A stretch of 64,000 bases of DNA from Streptomyces sp. NBC_00461 (GTDB taxonomy: Bacteria > Actinomycetota > Actinomycetes > Streptomycetales > Streptomycetaceae), in contig NZ_CP107902.1 in assembly GCF_036013935.1 (NCBI RefSeq), forward strand, positions 3,009,001 through 3,073,000, in the 5' to 3' direction. Shown piece after piece: positions 41,341-49,779 of the stretch (position 1 is its first letter; every line of letters starts with the position of its first letter). The position numbers and the translations under genes were made by a program. The notes under the pieces are model-generated. The model did no database searches, was not told the origin of the DNA, and worked only from the letters and a program-made list of their open reading frames with translations.

Positions 41341-42875
41341 TGGTGTTCTCCGCTCGCGATGGTCTCCATGATCCGGCTGCTGGTGATCTCCGGGCCGTTG
41401 GCGAGCTGCGCCACCAGCCGGCGGTCGCGCAGCACTCCGATGGTGTGACTGAGCCGGAGTACCTCCTCCAGCTCGGCCGCGATGTACAGCACGGACATGC
41501 CGTCCTCGGAGAGGGAGACCACGAGTTTCTGGATCTCCGTCTTGGCACCGACGTCGATGCCGCGCGTCGGCTCGTCCAGGATCAGCAGCTTCGGCTGGGT
41601 GATCAGCCACCGGGCCAGCAGCACCTTCTGCTGGTTGCCGCCGCTGAGCTGGCCGGCCCTGGCCTCGGGGTTGGCGGGCCGGATGTCCAGCGCCTTGATG
41701 TACTTGGCGACGAGTTCGTCGCGCTGGGATACCGGGATGGGCCGCGTCCAGCCGCGTGAGGCCTGCAGGGCCAGGATGATGTTCTCCCGCACCGTCAGGT
41801 CGGGCACCAGGCCCTCGGTCTTGCGGTTCTCGGAGCAGAAGGCCACGCCGGCGTCGATCGCGGCGTTCGGGGCGCTCATCGAGACCTGCTTGCCACCGAT
41901 GGACACCTTGCCGCTGTCCGGCTGGTCGGCGCCGAAGAGCAGCCGGGCGAGTTCGGTCCGGCCCGATCCCAGCAGGCCGGCGAGTCCGAGCACCTCGCCC
42001 TTCTTGATCTCCAGGTCGAAGGGGGCGATGCCGCCGCTCCTGCCGAGGCCGTCCGCCTTCAGCAGCGTCTCGCCGACGTCCGAGTGCAGCTGCTGGTCGT
42101 GCAGCTCCTCCAGCTGGTCCAGGGCCTTGCCGATCATCAGCTGGATCAGCCCGACCTGGTCGAGGTCGCTGACCATGTGCTCGCCGACGAGCGTGCCGTT
42201 GCGCAGGACGGTCATCCGGTCGCAGATCTCGTAGATCTGGTCGAGGAAGTGCGAGACGAACAGGATCGCCACGCCCTCGTCCTTGAGCCGCCGCATCAGG
42301 CGGAACAGCTCGTGGACCTCGTCACGGTCGAGGCTGGACGTCGGCTCGTCCAGGACCAGCACCTTGGTGCCCGATCCCTGGCCGTCGCTGTCGCCGGTGC
42401 CCACCGACCGCACGATCGCGACCAGTTGCTGCACGGCCAACGGGTACGAGGACAGGGGCGCGGTCACGTCGATGTCGAGGCCGAGCCGGTCCACCAGCTC
42501 CGCCGCCTCCTTGCGCATCCGCTTCCACTGGATACGGCCCATGCGGGTCGGCTCGCGTCCGATGAAGATGTTCTCCGCCACCGACAGGTTGGGGCAGAGG
42601 TTCACCTCCTGGTAGACGGTGCTGATGCCGGCCTGCTGCGCCTGCAGCGGGCTGCCGAACAGCACGGACTTGCCGTCCAGGGTGATCGTGCCGCCGTCCA
42701 GGGAGTACACCCCCGTCAGCACCTTGATGAGAGTGGACTTCCCGGCTCCGTTCTCGCCCATCAGGGCGTGGATCTCGCCGGGGAAGAGCCGGAAGTCGAC
42801 GCCCGACAGAGCCCGTACCCCCGGAAACTCCTTCACTATGCCCGTCATCTCCAGGACGGGCCGCGGCTCTGCCAT
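41337..42875 (-). CDS. Sugar ABC transporter ATPase (YtfR-like, two nucleotide-binding domains)
   Basis: The 512-residue protein is a tandem ATPase of the RbsA/XylG/YtfR type. The N-terminal Walker A is GENGAGKST, with a signature SSYPLAVQQ (degenerate LSGGQ) and VLDEPTSSLDRDE; the second half has a degenerate P-loop GLLGSGRTEL, the signature LSGGNQQK and [15 protein letters not shown]. This asymmetry is normal in the family. It energises the two permeases that follow with overlapping starts. Confidence 0.93.
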   Translation of the reverse strand: MAEPRPVLEMTGIVKEFPGVRALSGVDFRLFPGEIHALMGENGAGKSTLIKVLTGVYSLDGGTITLDGKSVLFGSPLQAQQAGISTVYQEVNLCPNLSVAENIFIGREPTRMGRIQWKRMRKEAAELVDRLGLDIDVTAPLSSYPLAVQQLVAIVRSVGTGDSDGQGSGTKVLVLDEPTSSLDRDEVHELFRLMRRLKDEGVAILFVSHFLDQIYEICDRMTVLRNGTLVGEHMVSDLDQVGLIQLMIGKALDQLEELHDQQLHSDVGETLLKADGLGRSGGIAPFDLEIKKGEVLGLAGLLGSGRTELARLLFGADQPDSGKVSIGGKQVSMSAPNAAIDAGVAFCSENRKTEGLVPDLTVRENIILALQASRGWTRPIPVSQRDELVAKYIKALDIRPANPEARAGQLSGGNQQKVLLARWLITQPKLLILDEPTRGIDVGAKTEIQKLVVSLSEDGMSVLYIAAELEEVLRLSHTIGVLRDRRLVAQLANGPEITSSRIMETIASGEHQ

Positions 42876-42909
42876 GGCAGTGCTCCTCGTGGGATTCGTT
42901 TCCCCCGCA

Positions 42910-42950
42910 GGGAGCCCCGGGACCGAGGGCTCGGTCGTCCGGAGGCTCCC
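42910..42950 (-). terminator. Hairpin between binding protein and ATPase genes
   Basis: GGGAGCC (42910-42916) pairs with GGCTCCC (42944-42950), and an inner ACCGAG/CTCGGT (42922-42927, 42930-42935) extends the structure. Placed after the binding-protein stop on the minus strand, it may stop part of transcription so that binding protein is made in excess, as is usual for ABC operons. Confidence 0.5.
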
Positions 42951-42969
42951 TGGCGGTGGGTGTGGTCGG

Positions 42970-43974
42970 TCAGTACTTGCGGTTCGGGAGCTCGGCCTTC
43001 GCCTGGTCCTGCGTGAAGTCGCCCTCCTTGGTCTTGATCCAGCGCTCGACCTTCTGGCCGTCGTGGACCTTCTTCACGACCTCCATCAGCTGGGGGCCGA
43101 GCAGCGGGTTGCACTCGACGATGCCGTTGATCTTGCCCTGGGACATGGCGACGAAGCCGTCGTGGACGCCGTCGACCGAGACGATCAGGATGTCCTTGCC
43201 GGGCTTCTTGCCGGCTGCCTCGATCGACTGGATGGCGCCGATGGCCATGTCGTCGTTGTGCGCGAAGAGCACGTTGATGTCCTTGTGGGACTGCAGCAGG
43301 GCCGCCATGACCTGCTTGCCGCCGGCGCGGGTGAAGTCGCCGCTCTGGCTGGCGACGATCTTCCAGTCGTCCTTGTGCTCGGCCGCCATGACCTCCTTGA
43401 AGCCCTTGCCGCGCTCGATCGCGGGGGCGGCTCCGGTGGTGCCCTCCAGCTGGGCGATCTTCACCGGGCCCTTGAGGCCGGCCTTGGCTATGACCTTCTC
43501 CAGCATCCGGGCCGCGCGCCGGCCCTCGTCGGTGAAGTCGGAGCCGACGAGCGTGACGTACAGCGAGTCGTCGGAGGTCTCCACCGAGCGGTCGGTGAGG
43601 ACCACCGGGATCTTCGCGGCCTTGGCCTCCTTGAGCACCGCGTCCCAGCCGGTGACGACCACCGGCGAGAAGGCGATGACGTCCACCTTCTGCGCGATGT
43701 AGTTGCGGATCGCGGAGATCTGGTTCTCCTGCTTCTGCTGGGCGTCGGAGAACTTGAGGGTGTAACCCGCCTCCTTGGCCGCGGACTTCACGGAGGTGGT
43801 GTTGGCGGCGCGCCAGCCGCTCTCCGCGCCGACCTGGGAGAAGCCGAGCGTGATCGCCTTGCTGCCGCCCCCGGAGCCGGAGGAGCCGCTGTCGTCCTTC
43901 TTGGCACAGGCGGCCAGTCCACCCGCGGCTGCCACGCCGACCGCCGCGGTGAGGAAGTTCCTTCTGTTGAGCAT
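42970..43974 (-). CDS. Furanose-binding lipoprotein (YtfQ-like)
   Basis: The 334-residue precursor starts at ATG 43974, six bases behind AAAGGAG. The signal has both a twin-arginine motif (NRRNFLT) and a lipobox LAAC with Cys23, so it may be a Tat-exported lipoprotein. The mature part closely follows galactofuranose-binding YtfQ: GFSQVGAESGWRAANTTSVK, then DAQQKQENQISAIRNYIAQK, VVVTGWDAVLKEAKAAKIPV, SQSGDFTRAGGKQVM and FAHNDDMAIGAIQ. Galactofuranose or arabinofuranose is the expected ligand. A motif shared with three other units lies 85 bases upstream. Confidence 0.9.
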   Translation of the reverse strand: MLNRRNFLTAAVGVAAAGGLAACAKKDDSGSSGSGGGSKAITLGFSQVGAESGWRAANTTSVKSAAKEAGYTLKFSDAQQKQENQISAIRNYIAQKVDVIAFSPVVVTGWDAVLKEAKAAKIPVVLTDRSVETSDDSLYVTLVGSDFTDEGRRAARMLEKVIAKAGLKGPVKIAQLEGTTGAAPAIERGKGFKEVMAAEHKDDWKIVASQSGDFTRAGGKQVMAALLQSHKDINVLFAHNDDMAIGAIQSIEAAGKKPGKDILIVSVDGVHDGFVAMSQGKINGIVECNPLLGPQLMEVVKKVHDGQKVERWIKTKEGDFTQDQAKAELPNRKY

Positions 43975-44058
43975 GTTCTTCTCCTTTGAAGAGCCGGCCC
44001 GGGGATGGACCGCTGGTACTTCTGGGACCGGCCGCACTACGTCCAGCCTGTCGATCAT

Positions 44059-44073
44059 TGTTCGGTATTTCGG
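44059..44073 (-). promoter_or_regulatory. Shared sugar-island motif, copy a
   Basis: On the minus strand the bases read CCGAAATACCGAACA, before the YtfQ-like operon, in the 133-base gap after the LacI gene. It matches copies b (48773) and c (46490) at 12 or more of 15 positions. It contains two CCGAA units eight bases apart. Confidence 0.7.
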
Positions 44074-44107
44074 CCACACGGAACCACATGTGTGGCTGGT
44101 CGGTTCG

Positions 44108-45154
44108 TCAGAGAGGTACGCCCTCCGGTTGGACGGCGTACGGGAAAGTACTGGCTCGGACGACGAGTTGGGGTTCGATGGCGATCCTGCGCGCGGTGGC
44201 GTGCGGCCGGCCCTCGATCAGCTCCAGGAGCATCGCGATGCCGCGCCTTCCCACCGTCGAGAAGTCCTGCCGGACGGTGGTGAGGGGAGGAGCGAAGAAC
44301 TCCGACTCCGGGATGTCGTCGAAGCCCACCACCGCCACGTCCTGGGGAGTGCGCACCCCGGCCTCCCGCAGCGCCCGCAACGCCCCCAGCGCCATCTGGT
44401 CGTTGGCGACGAAGACGGCGGTCAGCCCCCGGCCCACCCAGCCGGCCAGTTCCTGGCCGGCGCGGTAACCCGACAGCGGACTCCAGTCCCCGCGCAGCAT
44501 CATGGGTGGCTCGACCCCCGCCGCTTCGAGGGTCGCCCGCCAGCCGGCCGCCCGGTCGGCCGCCTCCTGCCAGTCCTCGGGCCCGGCGAGGTGCCAGACG
44601 TTACGGTGACCCGCGGCAAGCAGGTGGCCGGTGGCCAGCCGGGCTCCGAGGTGCTGGTCCACGCTGACGCTGGGAATCTCCACGCCCGGCCCGCTGCCCA
44701 CCACCACCACCGGGAAGGGGCAGCGCAGTTCGGTCAGCGCGCCCACCGCGGACCGCTGCGGGGCGATCGCGACCACTCCCTCCACCCCGCCCTCACTGAG
44801 GTGGTCCAGGGCCTCGGACAGCGTCTCCTTGGTCAGTTTGCGCAGAGTGACCGTCGAGACGAGATACCCCTCGGCCCGCGCCGCCTCCTCCAGCGCGAAC
44901 AAGGTACTGGCCGGTCCGTAGAGGGTGGTGTCGGAGGCCACCACCCCCAATGTCCGGGTGCGCCGGGTCACCAGGGCCCGTGCGGAGGAGTTGCGGCGGT
45001 AGCCCGTCTCCTCGATCACACGCAGCACCCTGGCCCGTGTCTCGTCCCGCACATTGGGGTGGTCACCCAGCACGCGGGACACGGTCTGGTGGGACACGCC
45101 CGCCAGGCGTGCCACGTCGGCCATGGTGGGCGGCCGAAGCTGCTCGTGGGTCAC
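44108..45154 (-). CDS. LacI-family regulator of the sugar island
   Basis: The GTG at 45154 lies seven bases behind AAGGAGG; the 348-residue product starts THEQLRPPTMADVARLAGVS. The helix-turn-helix and hinge are VARLAGVSHQTVSRVLGDHP, then NVRDETRARV and NSSARALVTRRT. The effector domain has FDDIPESEFFAPPLTTVRQD, typical for sugar-responsive members. The gene lies directly upstream of the YtfQ-like operon on the same strand. A LacI-type operator (45347-45362) lies 193 bases before its start. Confidence 0.93.
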   Translation of the reverse strand: MTHEQLRPPTMADVARLAGVSHQTVSRVLGDHPNVRDETRARVLRVIEETGYRRNSSARALVTRRTRTLGVVASDTTLYGPASTLFALEEAARAEGYLVSTVTLRKLTKETLSEALDHLSEGGVEGVVAIAPQRSAVGALTELRCPFPVVVVGSGPGVEIPSVSVDQHLGARLATGHLLAAGHRNVWHLAGPEDWQEAADRAAGWRATLEAAGVEPPMMLRGDWSPLSGYRAGQELAGWVGRGLTAVFVANDQMALGALRALREAGVRTPQDVAVVGFDDIPESEFFAPPLTTVRQDFSTVGRRGIAMLLELIEGRPHATARRIAIEPQLVVRASTFPYAVQPEGVPL

Positions 45155-45497
45155 GGCCGCACCTCCTTGGCGCTCGTCTGCCGGCAAGGCCTGCGTTGTG
45201 GGCGGAGGGCCCCGCCCCGGCGGCTTCGCACAGGTCTCCGGGAAGGCCCAACAGCACTGGCGGGAATGGGGAGTCGGGACACTGCGGGCACGACGCTCGT
45301 ATCTCCCACGCTGACGCTGGACGCTGACCGGTGAATGCGAAGGTCATTGTGAGCGCTAACAAATCACGCCGGTCAAGAGGGCTGCAGGCGTAAGGCCGTC
45401 ACGGTTGAATAACGCGGCCGGAAGGACTTGGCCGAGCGGTTCGCTCAGCAGTACCTCAACCACGGTCACACCAGCGGAAGTTGGCGTCCGGTCAGCG
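45155..45497. other. 343-base region upstream of the LacI gene
   Basis: No gene is convincing here. It contains the LacI-type operator at 45347-45362. Open frames crossing it on either strand lack starts with ribosome sites and have the wrong codon bias. It is bounded by the stop of the SCO2400-like gene on the same strand. Confidence 0.55.
45347..45362. promoter_or_regulatory. LacI-family operator
   Basis: TTGTGAGCGCTAACAA has arms TTGT/ACAA and a central AGCGCT, the usual CG-centred dyad bound by LacI-type repressors, with a single mismatched pair. It is upstream of the lacI-like gene and probably mediates autoregulation. Confidence 0.75.
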
Positions 45498-46265
45498 CTA
45501 CGAGCACCACCACAGGAATCGCTTGCACGTTTCCGACGGCTGCGGGGACGGGTCGGAGGTCGTCGGGTCGGAGGTCGGGGTCGAGCCCGAGGCGGGCGGG
45601 GGCGTCGAGTCGGCGGAGCCGGGGGGAGCCGCTGATCGGGTTGCCTTGCCGGTCGGGGTCGCGTCGTCCTCGCCGTCGGCGGACTTGGACGCCGACGGCG
45701 AGGCGGAGGCGGGCGGGGACGTCGAGGACTTGCTGTCGGGGATCCCCGTCCCGTCGCCCAAGGGCCGTGCGGACTCGCTCGGCTCCGCCGTCGAGCGGTC
45801 GACCTCGGACTCGCCCCCGGCCGCGGACGGGTCGTGGGACGAGAACCCCGGCGCGTCCACACCGAGTTCGGCCAGGCTCAGACCACCCGCCGCCAGGACG
45901 AAACCCGCGGCGACGAGCAGCGTGCGCTTGCGGCGTCGGCGATGGAGCGCGGCCTTGCGGTCGCGACGGCTCGCATCCGTCGCGCCGCCCGCGGTGGCGG
46001 GACTCCGTCGACCGCCCCGGCCCTGCTCGCGACGGCGCGCGGCGCGACCGTGCGGCTCGTCGCCCTCGTCCTCACGACCGTCGCCGTCGTCGGCATGCCC
46101 ATCGGGAGCCACGGGGACATCATGATCGGCGAGAGCAACGGTTTCGTCGTACGGCTCCGGCTCGTAGGCATCCCGGTACGCACGTAGCTGCTCGACGTGT
46201 GTCCCGCACCCCGGACAGGCGAGGGCGCCGTTGAGGTGCCGTTGGCACGGGTGGCAGTAGTCCAT
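45498..46265 (-). CDS. Zinc-ribbon, single-TM protein (SCO2400-like)
   Basis: The 255-residue protein starts YCHPCQRHLNGALACPGCG, a four-cysteine zinc ribbon (residues 4-20). An acidic then arginine-rich stretch is followed by one membrane helix (RTLLVAAGFVLAAGGLSLAE, about residues 113-132), and then a long Ser/Thr/Pro-rich region that would be outside the cell, ending CKRFLWWCS. The layout, with the zinc ribbon inside and the tail outside, and the ending match a Streptomyces family I know as SCO2400-like. The function is unknown. No strong ribosome site is present; TAACCT lies nine bases before the ATG. Confidence 0.75.
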   Translation of the reverse strand: MDYCHPCQRHLNGALACPGCGTHVEQLRAYRDAYEPEPYDETVALADHDVPVAPDGHADDGDGREDEGDEPHGRAARRREQGRGGRRSPATAGGATDASRRDRKAALHRRRRKRTLLVAAGFVLAAGGLSLAELGVDAPGFSSHDPSAAGGESEVDRSTAEPSESARPLGDGTGIPDSKSSTSPPASASPSASKSADGEDDATPTGKATRSAAPPGSADSTPPPASGSTPTSDPTTSDPSPQPSETCKRFLWWCS

Positions 46266-46436
46266 GACGCGGGAAGGTTAAGTTCCCTCACGGTCACGTT
46301 CCTAGCCACGGCCGTGAAGGTTGTGTGACGGACCGGCCATATCGGCACGACCGACGGAGTGAGATGGCACACATCACGGAGTGGCGACTTTCGCAAGAGG
46401 CGTGGAACCTGCCGAAACCGTTACCCGTTACACCCA

Positions 46437-46466
46437 TTGACACCCCCCTCACGCGGTACTTACTGT
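46437..46466 (+). promoter_or_regulatory. Promoter of the dehydratase/dehydrogenase operon
   Basis: TTGACA (46437-46442) and TACTGT (46461-46466) are 18 bases apart. The expected transcription start, about 46473, is directly before the cluster of NCGAA units at 46478-46510, so a protein bound there would block elongation. Confidence 0.7.
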
Positions 46467-46489
46467 CTGCCCAGCATTTCGAACGTGTG

Positions 46490-46504
46490 ACGAAATCTCG
46501 AACA
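46490..46504 (+). promoter_or_regulatory. Shared sugar-island motif, copy c
   Basis: ACGAAATCTCGAACA lies 17 bases before the enolase-superfamily start. NCGAA units occur at 46479, 46490, 46498 and 46506 (spacing 11, 8, 8). The 11-8 spacing is repeated at copy b. Confidence 0.72.
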
Positions 46505-46521
46505 GCCGAAGGGTAACTTCC

Positions 46522-47685
46522 GTGCGCATCACCGGAATCAGCACGCATGTGGTCGGTACGCCGTGGCGCAACCTGACCTACGTCCTGGTGCACACCGACG
46601 AAGGCATCACGGGTGTCGGCGAGACCCGCATGCTGGGCCACACCGACGCGCTGGTCGGATACCTGAGGGAGGCCGAGCAGAACCACATTCTCGGGTCCGA
46701 CCCGTTCGCCGTCGAGGACCTGACCCGCCGCATGAAGTACGGCGACTACGGCCGCGCCGGCGAGATCGTGATGTCCGGCATCGCCGTCGTGGAGATGGCC
46801 TGTTGGGACATCAAGGGTAAGGCCCTCGGTGTGCCCGTGTGGCAGCTGCTCGGCGGCAAGGTCACCGACAAGGTCAAGGCCTACGCCAACGGGTGGTACA
46901 CGACCGAGCGGACGCCCGAGGCGTACCACAAGGCCGCTCAGGGCGTCATGGAACGCGGCTACAAGGCGCTGAAGATCGACCCCTTCGGCACGGGGCACTT
47001 CGAGCTCGACCATGAGCAGACCCTGTACGCGGTCTCCCTGATCGAGGCCGTCCGGGACGCCATCGGCCCCGACACCGAGCTGATGCTGGAGATGCACGGC
47101 CGCTTCTCCCCCGCCACCGCCGTCCGGCTGGCCAAGGAGCTCGCACCCTTCAAGCCCGCCTGGCTGGAGGAGCCGGTTCCGCCGGAGAACCTGAAGGCGC
47201 TGGAGAAGGTCGCCGCGAAGGTGGACATGCCGCTGGCCACGGGTGAGCGCATCCACGACCGGATCGAGTTCCGGGAGCTCTTCGAGAGCCAGGCCGTCGA
47301 CATCATCCAGCCGGACGTCGGCCACATCGGCGGCATCTGGGAGACGCGCAAGCTCGCCGCGACCGCCGAGACCCACTACATGCTGGTCGCCCCGCACAAC
47401 GTGGGTGGGCCCGTGCTCACTGCCGCCTCGCTCCAGGTCGGCTTCACCGCCCCGAACTTCAAGATCCTTGAGCACTTCAACGACTTCGCGGACGCCGAGA
47501 TCAAGAAGGTGGTCAAGGGCGCGCCGCAGGTGAACCCGGAGGACGGCTGCTTCCACATCTCCGACGCGCCCGGCCTGGGCGTGGAGCTGGACGTGGACGC
47601 CGCTGCCGAGTTCCCCCAGCAGCGGGCGCACTTCGACCTGTGGGCCGAGGGCTGGGAGAAGCGGAACCCGAAGGACGCCCAGTGA
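46522..47685 (+). CDS. Enolase-superfamily sugar-acid dehydratase (mandelate racemase/DgoD type)
   Basis: The 387-residue enzyme starts with GTG at 46522 behind GAAGGG. The features are the KxK base motif KALKIDPFGTG, metal ligands in LMLEMHGRF, WLEEPVPPENL and LATGERIHD, then QPDVGHIGGIWETRK and the His in APHNVGGPV. These place it in the mandelate racemase / galactonate dehydratase branch. The neighbours suggest dehydration of a sugar acid made from imported galactose or arabinose; the exact acid is unknown. The gene's TGA overlaps the GTG of the next gene (GTGA). Confidence 0.85.
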   Translation: MRITGISTHVVGTPWRNLTYVLVHTDEGITGVGETRMLGHTDALVGYLREAEQNHILGSDPFAVEDLTRRMKYGDYGRAGEIVMSGIAVVEMACWDIKGKALGVPVWQLLGGKVTDKVKAYANGWYTTERTPEAYHKAAQGVMERGYKALKIDPFGTGHFELDHEQTLYAVSLIEAVRDAIGPDTELMLEMHGRFSPATAVRLAKELAPFKPAWLEEPVPPENLKALEKVAAKVDMPLATGERIHDRIEFRELFESQAVDIIQPDVGHIGGIWETRKLAATAETHYMLVAPHNVGGPVLTAASLQVGFTAPNFKILEHFNDFADAEIKKVVKGAPQVNPEDGCFHISDAPGLGVELDVDAAAEFPQQRAHFDLWAEGWEKRNPKDAQ

Positions 47686-48689
47686 GCTCCGCGGCCGTCG
47701 TCGTCGACGCCCCGGGCGCCTTCCACCTGGCCGAGCACACACCTCGGGACCCCGGTCCGGGCGAGGCTCTGGTGCGGGTGCACGCGAGCGGGATCTGCGG
47801 CAGCGACCGGGAGGTGTTCCAGGGCAACCGGCCCGAGGGATACGTGCGCTACCCGCTCACGCCCGGCCACGAGTGGTCCGGAACGGTGGAGCGGGTCGGC
47901 GCCGGGGTCACCGAGTCGCTGGTCGGCCGCAAGGTGGTCGGCGAAGGCTTCCGGAACTGCCAGGTGTGCGACCGCTGCCACGCGGGTGAGACCACACTGT
48001 GCAGCGCCGGGTACGAGGAGACCGGGTTCACCCAGCCGGGCGCGATGGCGCCCACGCTGACCCTCCCGGCGAGGTTGCTGCACGTGCTGTCCGACGACGC
48101 CGACCTGACGGCGGCGGCCCTGCTGGAGCCGGCCGCCTGCATCGCGGCCGCTGCTCTCAAGGCGAACGCGCAGCCGGGCGAGAAGGTCGCCGTGGTCGGC
48201 ACCGGCACCCTCGGAATGTTCGCGGTGCAGTTCCTCAAGGCCGTCTCGCCGGTGGAGCTGCTGGTCGTCGGCACCCGCCGGGACCGCGAGGCGCTGTCGC
48301 GGCAGTACGGCGCGACCGACTTCCGTACGAAGGACGAGCCGCTCCCGGACGACTTCGACGTCGTCATCGAGACCGCCGGGTCCGCCGACGCCGCGCGGAC
48401 CTCCGCCGCCCTGCTGCGGCGTGGCGGGCGCCTGGTCCTCACCGGGATCCCGGCGCCCGGCGCGAACGGGCTCGACCCCACGGATCTCGTCGTACGGCAG
48501 CTGGAGGTGCACTCGGTCTTCGGAGCGCCGCCGGACGCGTGGGCTCACACCGTGCGGGTGTTCGGGGCCGGGTTGCTCGACCCGCTGCCGCTGGTCACAC
48601 ACGAGCTGCCGCTCGCGGAGTTCCCGCAGGCCATCGAGCTCGTCGGCTCCGGCGATCCGAAGGTCGGCAAGGTCCTCCTTCGCCCCTAG
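47682..48689 (+). CDS. Zinc-dependent sugar/alcohol dehydrogenase
   Basis: The 335-residue MDR dehydrogenase starts at the GTG at 47682, overlapping the dehydratase stop by four bases, so the two are co-translated. Catalytic zinc ligands: Cys in ASGICGSDREVF and His-Glu in LTPGHEWSG. The structural zinc site CQVCDRCHAGETTLC is complete. The nucleotide-binding segment is KVAVVGTGTLGMFAVQFLKA. It probably oxidises the sugar or alcohol that the dehydratase branch uses. Substrate unknown. Confidence 0.9.
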   Translation: MSSAAVVVDAPGAFHLAEHTPRDPGPGEALVRVHASGICGSDREVFQGNRPEGYVRYPLTPGHEWSGTVERVGAGVTESLVGRKVVGEGFRNCQVCDRCHAGETTLCSAGYEETGFTQPGAMAPTLTLPARLLHVLSDDADLTAAALLEPAACIAAAALKANAQPGEKVAVVGTGTLGMFAVQFLKAVSPVELLVVGTRRDREALSRQYGATDFRTKDEPLPDDFDVVIETAGSADAARTSAALLRRGGRLVLTGIPAPGANGLDPTDLVVRQLEVHSVFGAPPDAWAHTVRVFGAGLLDPLPLVTHELPLAEFPQAIELVGSGDPKVGKVLLRP

Positions 48690-48772
48690 CCGTACGCCGG
48701 TACGGGGACGACATGACGGCCTCCGTACCGGCGTACACCCAAGTCCCGCACGACTTGAGCCGCGAACTTCGT

Positions 48773-48787
48773 CCGAAATATCGAACA
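48773..48787 (+). promoter_or_regulatory. Shared sugar-island motif, copy b
   Basis: CCGAAATATCGAACA lies 13 bases before the start of the TIM-barrel-like gene. NCGAA units at 48762, 48773 and 48781 repeat the 11-8 spacing of copy c. A TTGAGC at 48755 could be a -35 element. Confidence 0.72.
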
Positions 48788-48800
48788 CTAAGGACTCCTT

Positions 48801-49769
48801 GTGACCGACGCTTCCGCCCCGGCAGCCCGTCGACCCGGCGAACAGGCGCTCGCCGCCCTGGGTCTGGGCGCGCCCGACCTCTCCCCCGCCGACGCCTCAC
48901 CCCACACCTTCCCGGGTGGCGGCCGCTGGCGCACCGAGATCCCCTCGTGCGAGGGCCCCGAAGCGCTGGCCGTCGTCCTGAAGGAGGCCTCGCGGCTCGA
49001 TGTGCCGATCCACCGGATCAGCCAGGGCAGCGGCGTGTGGATGCTGACCGACGCCGAGATCACCGAGATGGTCGAGGCGACCGGCGAACGTGACATCGAA
49101 CTCTGCCTGTTCACCGGCCCACGCGGCACCTGGGACATCGGCGCTTCCACGCGCACCGACTCACGGGGGGCCGGTCTGCGCGCCCGCGGGCACGACGCCG
49201 TCGCCGGGTGCGTCGAGGACGCCGTCCGCGCGACGGAGTTGGGCGTCCAGTGCCTCCTCGTCGCCGACGAGGGCGTGCTGTGGACGCTGCACCGCGCACG
49301 CGCCGCCGGGATCATCCCGGCCGACACCACCCTGAAGGTCTCGGCGCTGATCGGTCCGGTCAACCCGGCCGCGTACGCGGTGTACGAGCAGTTGGGCGGC
49401 GACTCCATCAACGTGCCCAGCGATCTGACGCTGGACCACCTCACCGAGATCCGCCGGGTCTCCGCCGCCCCCATGGACATGTACATCGAGGCCCCCGACG
49501 ACCTGGGCGGATATGTCCGGATGTACGAGGTCGCCGAGCTGATCCGGCGCGGCGCACCGCTGTACCTGAAGTTCGGGCTCTCCAAGGCTCCCGGCATCTA
49601 CCCCTACGGGCACCACATGCGGGACCTGACGCTGTCCACCGCCCGCGAGAGAGTGCGGCGCGGCCGGCTGGCCCTCGATCTGCTCGCGCGGCACGGAGCC
49701 GACGGCGACATGGCCCCCCTCGGTTCACGGCTGCCGGGGACTCTCAAGAGATTCAACAAGTCCGCATAA
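48801..49769 (+). CDS. Unrecognised TIM-barrel-like protein of the sugar island
   Basis: The 322-residue protein starts with GTG at 48801, six bases behind AAGGA. I do not recognise it with confidence. Alternating hydrophobic strands and helices (RDIELCLFTGPRGTWD, GVQCLLVADEGVLW, TLKVSALIGPVNPAA, SINVPSDLTLD, MDMYIEAPDDLGG, APLYLKFGLSK) read like a beta/alpha barrel, and the sequence loosely recalls U32-type peptidases, but no cysteine ligand cluster of that family is seen. It lies between the dehydrogenase and the ChvE-like operon and has the shared operator, so it probably acts in the same catabolic route. Confidence 0.6.
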   Translation: MTDASAPAARRPGEQALAALGLGAPDLSPADASPHTFPGGGRWRTEIPSCEGPEALAVVLKEASRLDVPIHRISQGSGVWMLTDAEITEMVEATGERDIELCLFTGPRGTWDIGASTRTDSRGAGLRARGHDAVAGCVEDAVRATELGVQCLLVADEGVLWTLHRARAAGIIPADTTLKVSALIGPVNPAAYAVYEQLGGDSINVPSDLTLDHLTEIRRVSAAPMDMYIEAPDDLGGYVRMYEVAELIRRGAPLYLKFGLSKAPGIYPYGHHMRDLTLSTARERVRRGRLALDLLARHGADGDMAPLGSRLPGTLKRFNKSA

Positions 49770-49779
49770 CGTTCGAACA
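49765..49779 (+). promoter_or_regulatory. Shared sugar-island motif, degenerate copy d
   Basis: CATAACGTTCGAACA keeps the TCGAACA half and a few other positions of copies a-c, and lies 128 bases before the ChvE-like start. GTTCGAAC in it is a perfect eight-base palindrome. Confidence 0.45.

Noticed and set aside
45420..45500. A tRNA-like stretch (GGACTTGGCCGAGCGGTT)
   Set aside because: The beginning recalls a D-arm, but no anticodon stem, T-arm or acceptor stem pairs with it.
45428..46234. Plus-strand open frame opposite the zinc-ribbon protein gene
   Set aside because: Arg/Pro/Ser-rich shadow composition; the minus strand has the zinc ribbon, membrane helix and an ATG at a sensible position.
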